A stretch of 64,000 nucleotides of DNA from Agrypnia vestita (GCA_016648135.1 JADDOH010023125.1:124001-188000), one strand, 5' to 3'; shown: positions 33,801 to 45,287, counted from the stretch's first letter. The notes: generated by a model from the letters alone, not told the origin. Numbers and translations: made by a program.

Positions 33801-34685
33801 TTGAGGTAAGAATTCAAAAAAGATTCAATGTGACTAGAAATAAATAACAATATTATATTTAAAAACAAATTAAATAAAAATTCTTATAAAAAATTGCGAA
33901 ATAGGATATTTTTTTAAAGTTGCACACTAAGAGCGATCACAGGTTATGCGTGCGTACGTCTATAAAATCAAAAGCTTGGGACACTTTTTCTCAAACCCCA
34001 ATGATAGCTTGTATCTTACTTTTAATGTACCTATTATTCTTTCTCCGCGTGGACAAGAACGCTTATAATTTTATTGACATGTATAATGCTTATACTGTGA
34101 TTGCTCTTTGTAGTTACTGTGGCTGTTTAAAAAATATTTTCTACTTTTCAGTAATTTTTTTAATAAAATTTCATTTTATTTTTTAAAATTTAAAATTAAC
34201 ATTCGCTACGTATTCTACCTGGCGAAATTAGCGGTTATGCAGGTTCTGCCTTGGAAATTGCAGCGACTAACTACTTTTTCAAGTGTGGCGTACAGATGAA
34301 AAACCGCCACAATGCATATGGAATCCATACCGATAGAGCAGTTGGACTTTTTTGCCATTAATCTAATTAAATTGACACATATTTTTAAAAATATTTTGAA
34401 AGATCACTGAACACGTCTACGGAGACTTAAAGAAATAATGTTTATATATCAAGAAGTCGTTCTTCTAGTTATCTTCTCGCTAACTACCGACATCTCCCTT
34501 CCTTTTATGTGCTGACTTTCATGTTCCCGGTGTGAATTGTTTGATGTTGTTTATGAAGTGTAACACATAATAATACCTTTGCATAATTCTACTGACACCT
34601 ATTGTAGCTTGTGTTATTGCTTAATATTGTAATACATTTTTTACCTATATTATTTGTAAAAGCCTTAAAAAGCGTTAAATAAAAA
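30900..34685. other. No gene supported; one small hairpin repeat
   Basis: GC-richer patches occur at 30940-31110, 32410-32520 and 34200-34330. Open frames here are short and unrecognised. GTATACCAG.GCCAGCA at 31769-31787 and its inverse near 31830-31848 form a fold-back of about 80 bases. The rest is AT-rich. Confidence 0.35.
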
Positions 34686-34689
34686 AATA

Positions 34690-34970
34690 TTTCATTATAA
34701 TTAATAGAAATAAATTTTGTTTTCACCACTTTTTTATTGAAAATATCAACATGTTTCAGAGCCCATGGCCTCTTCGTCAGGATACAATTATATACTAATA
34801 AAATTAAATTTAAAAATTGAAGTATAGACATTTAAAATATCAAAAAGTTATTTATGGATAATAATAATAATAAAGTACCTACTTAACATTAAAAAAATGT
34901 TGATATTTTCAATATAAAAGTGGTGAAAACAAAGTTAATTTCTATTAATTATATTAATAATGTCACCACA
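34690..34970 (-). mobile_element. Inverted repeat with a hammerhead-like motif
   Basis: A segment of about 75 bp (TTAATAGAAAT..GTTTTCACCACTTTT..ATTGAAAATATCAACAT) at 34699-34753 recurs inverted at 34893-34962. On the minus strand the left arm continues into TATC, CTGACGA (34774-34780), AGAG...CTCT hairpin, GAA, palindromic ACATGT, T, GATA. The leading TATC can pair with that GATA. This suggests two copies of one retroelement end, head to head, one keeping the ribozyme-like part. No protein. Confidence 0.6.
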
Positions 34971-35240
34971 AAATTATTTTGCTGTGTTTGAAGAAGAAAA
35001 TATTTCATTTTTTGTTGCATATTTTTCTGAAATTACTCATTATTTAAGTATCGAAAAATTCCAGTGAATATTTTAAAGGTAATTAGATAATATTATATAC
35101 AGGTTAGGTTAGGTTATATAATATAATCTTGTAAATAGCTAATATTATGTACAGGTATTAACTTTGTACGTGTGGATTGTTATTTTTCTTACAAGTGACA
35201 AAAGCTTTTAGCTGTAGAGCAAAGCAGTACAAAAGCAGCA

Positions 35241-35452
35241 ATTTTTTTTTTTTTTTTTTTTTTTTATTTAAAAAAAATAGAGATGTGAACACGGAATACG
35301 TGTCACATCAATATTCTTACTATTTTCAAACTAAGCTAAACGCTTGTGCTATGAAAATAGGACTAACTTGCTAGTCCGGAGTGAGGTTCGAACCCGCGAC
35401 CTTTGGATCACGAGGCCAGTATCCTAACCACAAGACCAACAAGCTACTCAAT
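35241..35452 (-). mobile_element. tRNA-derived SINE, copy 3
   Basis: The A tail appears as a long T run (35241-35266). Then come GATGTGAACACGGAATACGTG, the TAGGACTAACTTG segment, the B-box inverse GGTTCGAACCCGCGACC, and the head GTAGCTTGTTGGTC (minus strand). The long tail suggests this is the youngest of the copies here. Confidence 0.88.
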
Positions 35453-35779
35453 TGTCGTCTTATTTTCTAGTAAAATAATAATTGCTGAATCTGGAGCATT
35501 TCAATACCTGCCTTTTTAGACTGATCCCAGAGCCGGATTGAGGCAGATGCAGAGTGCAAGCCGCACCTGCCTGATGGTGTTTTGCAAGATAATTGGACCT
35601 AGCCTAATTCAAATAGATTTGTTTTTTAATGAATTAGTTATTAACCCTGTTATTAAATTGTGCTTTAATGTTTGTATTTTGAAATAATGATTAAAAATAT
35701 CGCTCCCTAGAAGACAGTAAAAAATCCAAGATGATCTCAGGCACGTATCGGCCTACTGTATAGTTAATAAAGGGAAGTA

Positions 35780-36275
35780 AAGGACCTCGGTTTGATCCTC
35801 GATCACAAACTACCTTTTAAGAACCATATCGATCAAATTACGTCAAAAGCCTACGGCATGCTAGTTTTCATACGCTTTAAAATCCGTTCTCCCTCAGATT
35901 ACTGTACTATGGTTTTTTTCTTGTAGCAATCTGGACATGCATATAAAATGTGGAACCCACAGAAATATACATACATTGCACGACTGGAACAGATACAAAA
36001 AAATTCTTCGCCACCTAAACGCTAGATGTAACGTATCTTTTGACTCTTACCTTGAAGCATTAAATTTCCAGAGCTGATCTAATACTATTATTCAAACTAT
36101 TGTAAGGGTATCTCGACTGTCCCAGTCAACTGGACAGTCTCCTTTCAAGTTCCCTGTAGAAGAACCCGACAGAGTGTGCTCTTACATATTTCACACATGC
36201 AAGGCATTCAGTGAAAATTGTAACGATATTGACCTCTTTAATATTGGTTTTACCGTATTGAAAAAAATGCTATAG
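35780..36275 (+). pseudogene. LINE (Jockey/CR1-like) reverse-transcriptase C-terminal relic
   Basis: Plus strand with stops and frameshifts: DLGLILDHKLPFKNHIDQI, SKAYGMLVFIRF, MWNPQKYTYIARLEQIQK. This is the well-known tail of Jockey/CR1-type reverse transcriptases (the DLGV..D..L.F..HI....KAY..LGFI block, then a WNP....I..LE..Q block). Later parts decay around 36050-36270. It differs from the LINE that starts at 36540, so this is a second insertion. Confidence 0.8.
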
Positions 36276-36539
36276 ATTATATGTACTTTATTCTAGCATC
36301 ACTAAACTATTTCACCATATGAATACCCGACTTATGGACTAAATCGACTTTGGCCAATCACTCACTGCATCTAATCTTCTCTTCCTCCACCTTTACTCTG
36401 ACTCTTACTTCTTCGCCCCTTTCCCCTCATCCTTATTCCCGTGTTACGATCAACCTTCATTAATTCAACAATTTTCTTCATTTATAACCATTATTTTTAC
36501 TTTAATGCGGTGCTTTACGTAATGTCTTCATAAATCATG

Positions 36540-37260
36540 AAAGTTCTGCCAAAAACATGGGTTTCATAGTAAACCAGCAGAAGACCAAATACATGGCCGT
36601 AGGATGCACTCAACAAATCCCAACTCTCTCGTGTGGAAGTCAAAATTTTGAAACTGTACTAAGATTTACATACCTAGTATCCCTGATAACAAGCAACAAT
36701 AATACTACAGAGGAGATCGAGAAGCGCATAGTGAGCGCAAATCCCTGCTTTTTCCGCCTACAAAAGTAGATAAAATCCAGACAGCTGTCCAGAAACACCA
36801 AGATATTGTGCTTATTTTATTACAAAACGCTTATTAAGCCAATGCTCACGTACGCAGCTGAGACGTGGGTACTAACTAAGAGGAATGAGAGAGCACTGGA
36901 CGTTTTTGAAAGGAAAATTTTAAGGTATATCTTCGGACCGGTTCTAGAAAATGGACTTTGGCGCAGACGTTACAACAATGAGCTCTATACTCTGTTTAAG
37001 GAGCCAAACGTCACAAAATTTATAAAACTGGGAAGACTTCGGTGGCTGGGTCATGTGGAGAGAATGTCCGAGCATCAAGTACCAAAGTCCCTGCTGAACT
37101 CAAGGGCGAAGGAGCTTAGGAAGGCCAAAATTATAATGTGACAACGTCTCAAAGACAACTCTGCCTTAGAGCTTCGGAACTGGAGAGAGCTGGCACAAAA
37201 CCGAGGAAGATTATTGAAGAGGCCAAGACTCACCAAGGGTTGTAGCGCCAAGAGTGAAGA
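36540..37260 (+). pseudogene. LINE reverse-transcriptase C-terminal relic
   Basis: Nearly continuous coding through two frame breaks. NQQKTKYMAVG (36566-36600) is the K-T-K-x-M motif after the YxDD box. Then come LRFTYLVSLI (36658-36690), LIKPMLTYAAETW (36827-36865), LGRLRWLGHVERM (37027-37068) and a Lys/Arg-rich tail to about 37260, ending at AAGATGATGATAA. This order is typical of non-LTR retrotransposons that carry the A-E-T-W and RWLGH blocks. The upstream fingers/palm are missing, so it is 5' truncated. It is fairly well preserved compared with the other LINE relics, and no intact ORF remains. Confidence 0.85.
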
Positions 37261-37279
37261 TGATGATAATTTTTACTTT

Positions 37280-37900
37280 AATATCGTTTGTTGCTTATAT
37301 TTTCTTAGCTTACAAATATCCAACATAGTACTTAAACATCTATGAATCTTTGTATTTGGTTTATGTGATGTACACTGTGCTCTAACATTATAAAGATTTC
37401 TTAATAAATAAATAAAATTAATTTTCAGTTTTATTAAATTGTAATAGCGCGTTGATGTAATTTTTGATACACTCGGAATGTAACTAAGCTCATTATATAC
37501 TTTATTTATTGTCACGAGATGCTAGAAACAAGAAGAACACACACAATTAAAGTCTTCGAATAATCGAAGATTTTATAAAAAAATTGGAAATTAAGGGAAC
37601 ACGCGACCATGTTCGAGAAGCTTCTGGAAGTCCAGGAAGGACATAATCAGTGTGTTATTATGAGAGCAACAAAGCCACCACCAGACAAAGATAAACGAGT
37701 GAACCGTAGTAATCAAGCGACCATAGAAGCAAAGCGGCAGCGAATAGAGAATACCTACGTATGTAATAATCTTGAGTGCCAATTTGTGCCACTAACAAAA
37801 TAGTGTTCGAGTTAATTTCATGTCCAGTGACTTAATGCAATGAATAAAAGTTGAAATTCTTTTGAGTGTTTCATTTCGTCTCCAACCGCTGCGAACCCAT
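37280..37900. other. No gene supported
   Basis: Two short overlapping frames on opposite strands at 37591-37803. The plus one starts MFEKLLEVQEGHNQ and is not AT-driven, but no family is recognised. Confidence 0.3.
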
Positions 37901-37903
37901 TAA

Positions 37904-38119
37904 TCAAACATAATAATTTCGTTATCTATCCGTCTGTCCGTCTTTGTGTCTGTCTGTCGCCGTAACTTCGTATAACGCCCATAATTTCGTTCGAATTCAC
38001 GGCTAAAAAAACGAAATTAAACGGCCGGAGATTGAGCTTGAACCCTGGGACAGCAAACCCGAACCGGATGCTCGACGCATCTTGCTACGGACGCCTCTCC
38101 GTGGACGGATTGCAGCTAG
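37904..38119 (+). mobile_element. Non-autonomous Helitron-like element, copy 2
   Basis: Starts TCAAACATAATAATTTCGTT after A and ends GCAGCTAG before T. Interior GAATTCACGGCTAAAAAAAC and the tRNA-like segment (GAGCTTGAACCCTGGGAC, minus-strand B-box) match the copies at 4817 and 41883. Just before the end only a remnant of the 3' hairpin remains (CCGTGGACGG). A run of CCGTCTGTCCGTC-type repeats follows the start. Confidence 0.75.
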
Positions 38120-38719
38120 TAACAATATATTTGAGAAATAAATAAATACATTTCAAAATGCTCTTAACGCATAACGCATTCATACATTCTCCCCTATTTC
38201 CAGGATAATAACGTACTTAAAGATTTAAAAAAATGGTATTTAGGTAGATACTTATATATTTTTGCACACGTAAAGTTTCTATGAAAAATGTCAAGACATC
38301 TGTCAAATGTCAATACATATATCTACCGTTACAGCGAAAATATTGACTTTAATTAAATGTATTGATGGAGAAATTAGTGTAAATTTCTAGCAAATTTTTA
38401 AATAACATTAGTAGGTACTTATTGCATATAATATTCGTCACGTCAAAATAAACGAAGTACACAATGTTACACATGAACAGACAAGGCATGATTGTTATGA
38501 CAACACAAAATAACGGAAATGGACCGAATGCATGGCTTCATTTTATTCATCATCATCAGATATTTCAGCCCATTGCCAACATCTTTTAGGCAACATTGGT
38601 TACGACTGTTCTCTGGCATGATACCAAACACAGCCTCTTCACGACATTTAATTTGCGGTGAGAACTGGAAGATCATGCTGGTCCACTCTTATGTGTAGCG
38701 ATTATGAAAACCCCTAATA

Positions 38720-39028
38720 ATACTCTACGTAACAACGTCCGTCACTAACGCTACTAGTTTGCGCAAATAATTATTAGGCATAAAATTTTAATGAAGTGCA
38801 AAAAATTGTATAATTTTCTATTTAACAATCTCCGTCTCTAACGCTACCAGATGGCGCGAAAAATCATGAGATATAAAAAGCAAAAAAATTCATGATTATA
38901 TAGGTAACCACGTCCGTCACTAACACTACCAAGATGCTACGCTACGCTAGATGGCGCTGTTCCCACAGATTTTACTCGCGGCCGAAATATATAGTAAAAG
39001 AACGTTATTTTTGACAGATTATAGCTTG
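38720..39028 (+). mobile_element. Helitron-like relic with about 90-bp internal repeats (3' end)
   Basis: Three units contain GTCCGTCACTAACGCTAC or a close variant (around 38738, 38829, 38910), the last two followed by AGATGGCGC-like words. The block ends CGTTATTTTTGACAGATTATAGCTTG, a decayed Helitron 3' end, with CTTG (39025-39028) before T. The same structure is inverted at 27592-27870. The 5' end is not identified. Confidence 0.5.
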
Positions 39029-39031
39029 TAA

Positions 39032-39318
39032 ACACATTAATAAGAAGGCCCGCGATTTTCCAGGCCGGCCCTGGCCGAACTGTTTCTGGTGACCCGGTTC
39101 TAACAGCAGTGCCTCAGTGGCCGCTCTCTAAGAAGAACGTTGCTAAATGTTGCGGAAATGTTTACGGCTATAAAGCAACCGTGGCATTTCCAAAAATGAC
39201 CGATTCCGTTACCCAGCTCGGGACGCTGCGTGTAGCGGAACTGCCTGTCGCCGGGCGCTTTGTGCCGCGTCACCGCGTCGCCGCCATGACACCCGCTAAA
39301 CAGGCAAAACTGTAACAA
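39032..39318. promoter_or_regulatory. CpG-rich island
   Basis: Abrupt CG-rich block beginning AAGAAGGCCCGCGATTTTCC and ending near GGCAAAACTG. Both strands are open over most of it (39109-39315 plus, 39100-39318 minus), which is expected from composition. Neither protein is recognised. It is single copy in this window. A regulatory element or an exon is possible. Confidence 0.25.
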
Positions 39319-39449
39319 AACAATTTAAACCTTTTATAATCTGGCGATTGTGCTGTAGTGGCAGTTGCGAAATGTGTCTATACATTGTGCACACTTCAAA
39401 CCATTTTCAATTCGGTAAAAACATACATGTTATACATAACGGAAAATGG

Positions 39450-39510
39450 CTCGACAATAATTGCTCGCCTACATTTGCTCGCCAACAATTGCTCATCACC
39501 AGATAACCTA
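39450..39510 (+). repeat. Short tandem AATTGCTCGCC-type repeat
   Basis: Three to four imperfect units (ATTGCTCGCC, TTTGCTCGCC, ATTGCTCATC) about 16-17 bases apart, followed by CCTAACCTAAC. Confidence 0.6.
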
Positions 39511-39807
39511 ACCTAACATTTATAAACACTTGAAGTTGATGATAATTGTTTTATTACATTTGTAGTATATAAATTTTTCAATAAACATGTTCCTTAATCT
39601 ATATTCATTTAAAAAGGAAATTAAACATCCTGTCACACAATTGGCCAGCAACTTTCGTGACTGTGAAATTGGAGAACGTTGCATTGTGTGAAGTAGATTT
39701 CTATAATTTATCTTAATAATTATCACTATGTGGTCAAAATCCAGTAATTTTGTTTTCAAAACATACATATAAAAATATTGTTACATTTATAATTTATGTA
39801 GTAGGTA

Positions 39808-39835
39808 CTAGCTGTAACCCGTCAAAAATGACGGT
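39808..39835 (-). mobile_element. Helitron-like 3' terminus, orphan
   Basis: CTAGCTGTAACCCGTCAAAA followed by ATGACGGT is the exact inverse of the family 3' end (CCGTCA-TTTT-TGACGG hairpin, GTTACAGCTAG), with A outside. The matching TCAAACAT start is not found within about 1 kb, so only one end is claimed. Confidence 0.55.
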
Positions 39836-39939
39836 ACTTTTACATGTCGGTTCCTAAGGAAGAAGTTTGTAACAGAATGTTAGTTAACTTAGTAAGAACC
39901 ACTACCAGGATTTACTGTCTACCGGTTTCGAGACGTACC

Positions 39940-40060
39940 ACGTACGTACGTACGTCAGGACCAACACTACACTACTATATTCACAACACTATACACCCCA
40001 ACCATAGTATTGTTAAGTGCAGTCGTGTTAGTCTTGTCTCTAACAAGACTAACACGACAA
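39940..40060. repeat. ACGT microsatellite and a perfect 16-bp-stem hairpin
   Basis: CACGTACGTACGTACGTC lies at 39939-39956. At 40022-40037 GTCGTGTTAGTCTTGT, five loop bases CTCTA, and the exact inverse to 40058 form a perfect hairpin. A partial third copy of the stem word (AACAAGACAAGACTAA) follows at 40075-40090. Confidence 0.85.
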
Positions 40061-40689
40061 CTACAGAGAAAACTAACAAGACAAGACTAAGTTAACTAGC
40101 ATTCTCTTATAATGCCTAACCACAATGTTAATGTTAATAATATTAATATTTTATAAAAAAAAAATCGAAAAAAAATAAAAATATTGTTCCATATATAATT
40201 TATTTAGTATTTTTAAACTCTGTCCTAGTTCTTGTTTTTCGTGTATCAAAATTTCGATATTTATAGATCCGTATATTAATATGTACAGAAATAGCTGTGT
40301 GCCAAAGAATATCAAATCAACCGACCAAAACCGCACTGGCTCTGAAGATTTCCCCAGATTCTGGACAATTTACATCCAAATCTTCGAATCGTCCTTATAA
40401 ATAAATATGAGCGAAATACACGTAGGTACTAAAAGACAAAACGTTTAAAACGCCACAGCTAAAAGTGTAAGCCGATATCGAGCGGGTCGCTGAACTGATA
40501 ATTCTATACACCTATATACATACTTACCTATATACATATATAGCATTATGGAGAGCCATGCGAAGCTAACGAAAACGAAAAATTGTGCAGAAACATCGAA
40601 AAAAATTTGTGAATAACTTTTAAAGGGACTAGAAATTCTTTATTCATTAAAGGGATTGCATATAAGGTCGAAAAAGTGACGTCAATGTA

Positions 40690-40775
40690 CTAGGCTACCG
40701 CGGCGAAACTGAACACGTCACTCCCGGATAGAATTCGTGGTTCGAATCCTGGTCGCAGCTAAAATATTTTTTCGT
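40690..40775 (+). mobile_element. Possible tRNA-derived SINE head
   Basis: GTGGTTCGAATCCTGG (B-box) is preceded by TAGGCTACCGCGGCG at roughly the right distance for a degenerate A-box. No full tRNA fold is evident, and downstream is T-rich. A single copy here makes the call tentative. Confidence 0.4.
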
Positions 40776-41108
40776 TGATTTGATTTTTCTGTATGTATTT
40801 TTCTAATTGACTTAAAAATTTATTTGCTAAAAAATTATTTATTGGTTTTGTGTTTCCTTTAAAGACAGGTTCAAATATTAATGCGACACTATCAATCAGT
40901 GGATATTGTGAACACAATCTCGTTACGTGAAGCAAATATTTTTTGTACTAAAACTACCAAAACATGTTGAATTTTTACAATAAAAATTGGTGTGGTTAAA
41001 ACGAATGGGTAATTATTTAATTTATAAAATGGTGCCCCGCGAACGGCATTTGAAAAGTTTGAAGACATATTATTAAGTCTCTTTAAGCCACAGAGTATAA
41101 AATTGTAC

Positions 41109-41482
41109 GAGATGAACTATTGTGAACTTATTGTGGGGATTGTGTCGCCGTGGAAGTGTGTCCCCCTTCGCGTATATTTAAGATACATTTATAACTCTGG
41201 CATAATTTAATCCTCTAGTAAACAAAACATATTTTGAACAAAAAAAGTTGTTTTTTTTAATTTTAGATTTGAGTTGGGTCTCTTCAACTAAAATCGTATT
41301 TTTGTAAGAAAGCACGAATTATTTACTAATAAACTATACTATCTAAGAGGAATTAACTATTATTTTAGTTTAACCATTTTAGTAATTTTTTTAAACAAGT
41401 CAAATGTATTAGAACCAGCCGTGGAACCAGGCCGCTTACCAAGGAATTTACGTTAGATCAAGTCTAAATATTTTGGTGGTCT
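41109..41482 (+). repeat. Unclassified interspersed repeat, family G, copy 1
   Basis: Shares ordered blocks with 49341-49806 and (inverted) 58491-58838: GAGATGAA start, TTCGCGTATATTTAAGA, CTAGTAAACAAAA, GTCTCTTCAA.TAAAA.CGTATTTTTGTAA.AAAGC, and the end TTTTGGTGGTC. No frame is open and no terminal repeats are evident. It could be a SINE, a LINE 3' end or a MITE. Confidence 0.65.
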
Positions 41483-41882
41483 TTGCTTTAAGCCCTTTTT
41501 CATATCTTCGCCAGGGAAGATTAGGTACGTATGTCGTAATGTATGTTTGTGGCTATGTGTTTTTCACTTTTTTGTCTAGGTTCAATATCAAATTTAGATC
41601 GAAATTTGGGAATTATGGCCATAAAATACATACAGTTAAAATGCATCACAGATTAAAAATTCTTGAGTCTAATATATACACCAAAATATGAATAATTTTG
41701 TTTGATAAACTTTCACTTATCATGGCCCAAAGTATTCACTTCTTCAAACATATGAAAATCAAAAGACACCTATTTATTAGTTCTACTTGCTTCAAAGGCA
41801 GAAACAATGTTCAGTTCTTGTTGTTAATATTTGGACGTTAACAAAAGAATCATTGTCCAAGTCCTAATATTTTATTAGTGTA

Positions 41883-42145
41883 CTAGCTGTAATCTGTCAA
41901 AAATGACGGAAAATTGGTTCGCGACCAAGCCCTAGTATATATTTATAGTATATTTTTGGTGGTCCACAGGGAGACGGCCGTATCAACGTGCGTAGACGGC
42001 TGGTTCGAGTTTGCTGGCCCGGGGTTCAAGCCCCACTTCCGGCCGTTCAATTTGTTTTTTTTAGCCAAGAATTCGAACGAAATTACTGACGCTAGTTATG
42101 GGGACTGACAAACGGACGGACAGACAACGAAATTATGATGTTTGA
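41883..42145 (-). mobile_element. Non-autonomous Helitron-like element, copy 3
   Basis: In minus orientation it starts TCAAACATCATAATTTCG after A and ends with the hairpin CCGTCA-TTTT-TGACAG, then ATTACAGCTAG before T. It is the cleanest copy of the family. The tRNA-like stretch CCGGGGTTCAAGCCCC lies on the plus strand (about 42020-42035). The open frame across it is a by-product. Confidence 0.8.
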
Positions 42146-42149
42146 TATA

Positions 42150-43130
42150 AAAAGTTGCATTACGTTTATACCAACAAGGAAATGCAAAAAATTAAAGCGA
42201 TTTCAGTATACTTTTGGGACGCTCAAACGAGCCAAATATTCTAAAAATGTTTGGTTTTAGTGATTTTTCAAAGGTTGATATGTTGTTTTCTTTTAATTTA
42301 TTTTTATCCGATTACTCATAATCGTAATTAAATAAAAGTATGTTATAAATTTTAAGTTTAATTATTTAAAAAAAAATAGGTACGAGGGTAGGTATTAAAA
42401 GTTAACAAAATGTCAAAATGAACTTAAATATGGTGTAATTCTAATGCTGGTTATGTTAATATTAGAATAATACCATTTAATTATAAATGCAATGTGTAAA
42501 TACAACAAATATATATCTTTATTTCAAGGCCATTGAGCGAGCCAAAGGTACCAGTTTTAATAAGAATGTGTGTAATAAAATTAATCTTTTGAGCATTAGT
42601 AAATTCGAAAGACGAAAAAAATGACACACCCTAGTGTAACATAGACACACAAAAATATCATCCACGGGCGACAGAGACATCTTCAGTTGTCGCATCCATG
42701 TTACATTCATCCATAAAAAAAATCTTGTATACGCGCCCCTGATGAATTTTGCTGATGCTGATTTCAAATTAAACAAGATAGTTCGAAATACCCATGTTAA
42801 TTTTGTACCGTTTTGAAACGAAAATCACGGGGCCTTCAAAAATCTTTGAATTAATGATAAATTCGAATTAAAAATGTTCGAGATATCTATTTTCTACTGT
42901 AATAACATAATGAGTGAATCAATTACATATACTAGTCTAACATTTTTATGTAATAAGACATTAAAATCCTTAATAATATGTATATTTTGTGCAATAGTGC
43001 AACTCACAGATGCTTCAACAGAAGGAAATGCAGCAAATTTACCACTAGACTATTATGTCATCATGTCCTGTCCCTGTTGCTGGTTTATCAGTGGGATGAT
43101 GACTCCATTCCTGGATCCACAAGTCGTGAA
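42150..43130. other. No gene supported
   Basis: AT-rich. A less AT-rich stretch at 42530-42770 and an open frame at 42874-43254 run into the minisatellite. Neither is recognised. Confidence 0.35.
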
Positions 43131-43325
43131 GCATCTTGGGTTTCAATTTAGTGCCTTTGTATCTTGCATCTTGGGTATTAATTTAGTGCAATTGTATCTT
43201 GCATCTTGGTATCAATTTAGTGCCATTGTATCTTGCATATTGATATCAATTTAGTGCCATTGTATCTTGCATCTTGATATCAATTTAGTGCCATTGTATC
43301 TTGCATCTTGATATCAATTTAGTCC
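43131..43325 (+). repeat. Minisatellite, about six 33-36-bp units
   Basis: Units of the form TATCTTGCATCTTGATATCAATTTAGTGCCATTG repeat with few changes, most uniform toward the right. The first unit differs most (TTGGGTTTCAATTTAGTGCC). Confidence 0.9.
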
Positions 43326-43329
43326 CAAT

Positions 43330-45055
43330 AGTAGCCATTGCCATTGTTTGCCTTGCCCTCGCGTTAGACTTGTCCCCTGCATATAGCATATCATTGTTTT
43401 TGTTTAAAGGTTCACTTTCAAGGAGTCTTTGAAGTTTTTTTTTTTGCCTGCCTATAAACCTTGAGATACCTGGGTACTTAGATACCTGGGTAACTTTCTG
43501 TAGTTGTATGTTTTCTTCATTCTCACTGAGTGTCGTGCCATTTTATTTTAGGATGACTCTATTTCATCGTTGGATATTATTCTTAAACCACCAACAATTG
43601 TGAAACTCACTATTGAACAACTAGAGAGAAGAATTTTAATAATTAATATAAAATAACGCGGTATGTAACCGTGCGAATCTAAAGAAAGTCAATGAGACTA
43701 ATGACATTAGATTTAGTTTTATAGTGCAGGCAGCAATGGCACCGTTTAGAAATCGATTAGTTTTAAACGGAACAACTGAAGTGGCTATTTACATACTCAG
43801 TTATTTATTAAAAACGTTGCCTCTAAGGATGATGGTTATTTCTATTGAATGTGCTTAGGCTTAAATATTATTACTAAGACAGTGGATTAAAACTTGGTGT
43901 TTCAAGCATGAACTTGCACTCTGTTATTGAAACAACGATTTCAGTTTAATTAAAGTTATTTATATATCTCTCTACAAAATTATTGCTTGAATATTAAAAA
44001 AAAATTATTTCATCGATTTATTTTCAAATTATTTAAACTCAAATGTAACAAATTCTCACTAACAAAATAGTTAATAGGTATTGACACAGATACATACAGA
44101 TATAAAAATTTAATACAAGGTAAACAAATACCTTTCATTTAAAGCAAAAATGTACGGTGGAATGCTACCTCGAAATATATTATTATTAAAATACTCAGTA
44201 AGGAAAACTTTAAAATCAAACTGCTTTGACGGACTCAAAATGATTAACCGAACACTTTCTAGGAAAATATCTCCAGGCAAATGAGTTTTCTTCTGAGAAG
44301 TGCAGAAGATCAAATTGTTAACATATTATTCGATTGATAATCTTCAACCGCATTCGTTAAATTGTCGTTATTACCTGACCCCTTCGAGGAAGTACTTTGA
44401 GCACAAAATGGGTATAATTTGCAACGTTCGGTCATAGAATGACAAATCAATTTAGTTTGCTTTTTGACAGTCATCTTGTGCGTGACAGGTGGTTCAAGGT
44501 TTTTATTGGTCAGATGGAACATGCGATTGATTTTCTTGCCCATTGTATACATATGTACGTATGTACATACAGCGGGGACGTGTAGTGAGTACCTACATTG
44601 AAGCATTACTTGACATAAATATACGCGGGGTTATTTGGAAAACATTTGTTCGTAGATTGTGTCGCGCGAGGGCATCATGTTACTTTTACTTATACCCGCA
44701 TTTTAATAAAGATAGTCAGGATTAAGATTCAAGGATATATCATAATTGCATTATTTTCTATGCAAGTGCACAAAGACAATAACCGTTTGTCATAGATAAA
44801 TAAATAGACGACATGAACAAATTTTTCGTTTATTTTTATTGATCATTTTTTTTAAATTTTAAATTCGTTAAAGGTTTTTTACGCACGATCGCAAGTCCAC
44901 ATTTTTGGACATAGCTGCTTTAAGGATCTCCGAGGAAGTCCAGTATAATTTTGGACCGGACAAGCGAATGGATAAATTATGTAACAACGATATTATGTAG
45001 TCAAGAATTCGAGAGAATAATTCAAGGTGATAATTCGTGTCTTTATTAAAAATTG
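43330..45055. other. No gene supported
   Basis: Mixed AT-rich DNA. Tandem short words GATACCTGGGTA occur near 43466-43495. A minus frame at 44868-45074 is unrecognised. Confidence 0.35.
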
Positions 45056-45059
45056 TGCA

Positions 45060-45285
45060 CATTATTTCCGCCAAATGACAGGGTCAAACCAGAGAAAATT
45101 GCAGGCTACCGACAGCGCGTGATTGATTGGCTTAATGACAGACAACGAGGGAGTTGCGTCCGACGTGAAGTGAGGAACGTGGCTGTGTAACAGACGTTTT
45201 GGCCAAGTGAATCAGTAACTTGTTGCATGAAAATTATAAATAAACAAATAAAAAAACCTTCTCGCATCGGTCGCGAGAATCGGAC
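45060..45285. promoter_or_regulatory. GC-richer single-copy island
   Basis: Holds GTGATTGATTGG and TTAATGAC (45119-45138), words typical of Pbx/Hox-class binding sites, within repeat-free sequence. The region 45255-45280 contains the short inverted pair TCTCGC/GCGAGA. The regulatory reading is inference only. Confidence 0.2.
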
Positions 45286-45287
45286 AT

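Noticed and set aside
39100..39318. Two overlapping 68-72-codon genes on opposite strands
   Set aside because: Overlapping open frames are expected in CG-rich DNA. Neither resembles a family.
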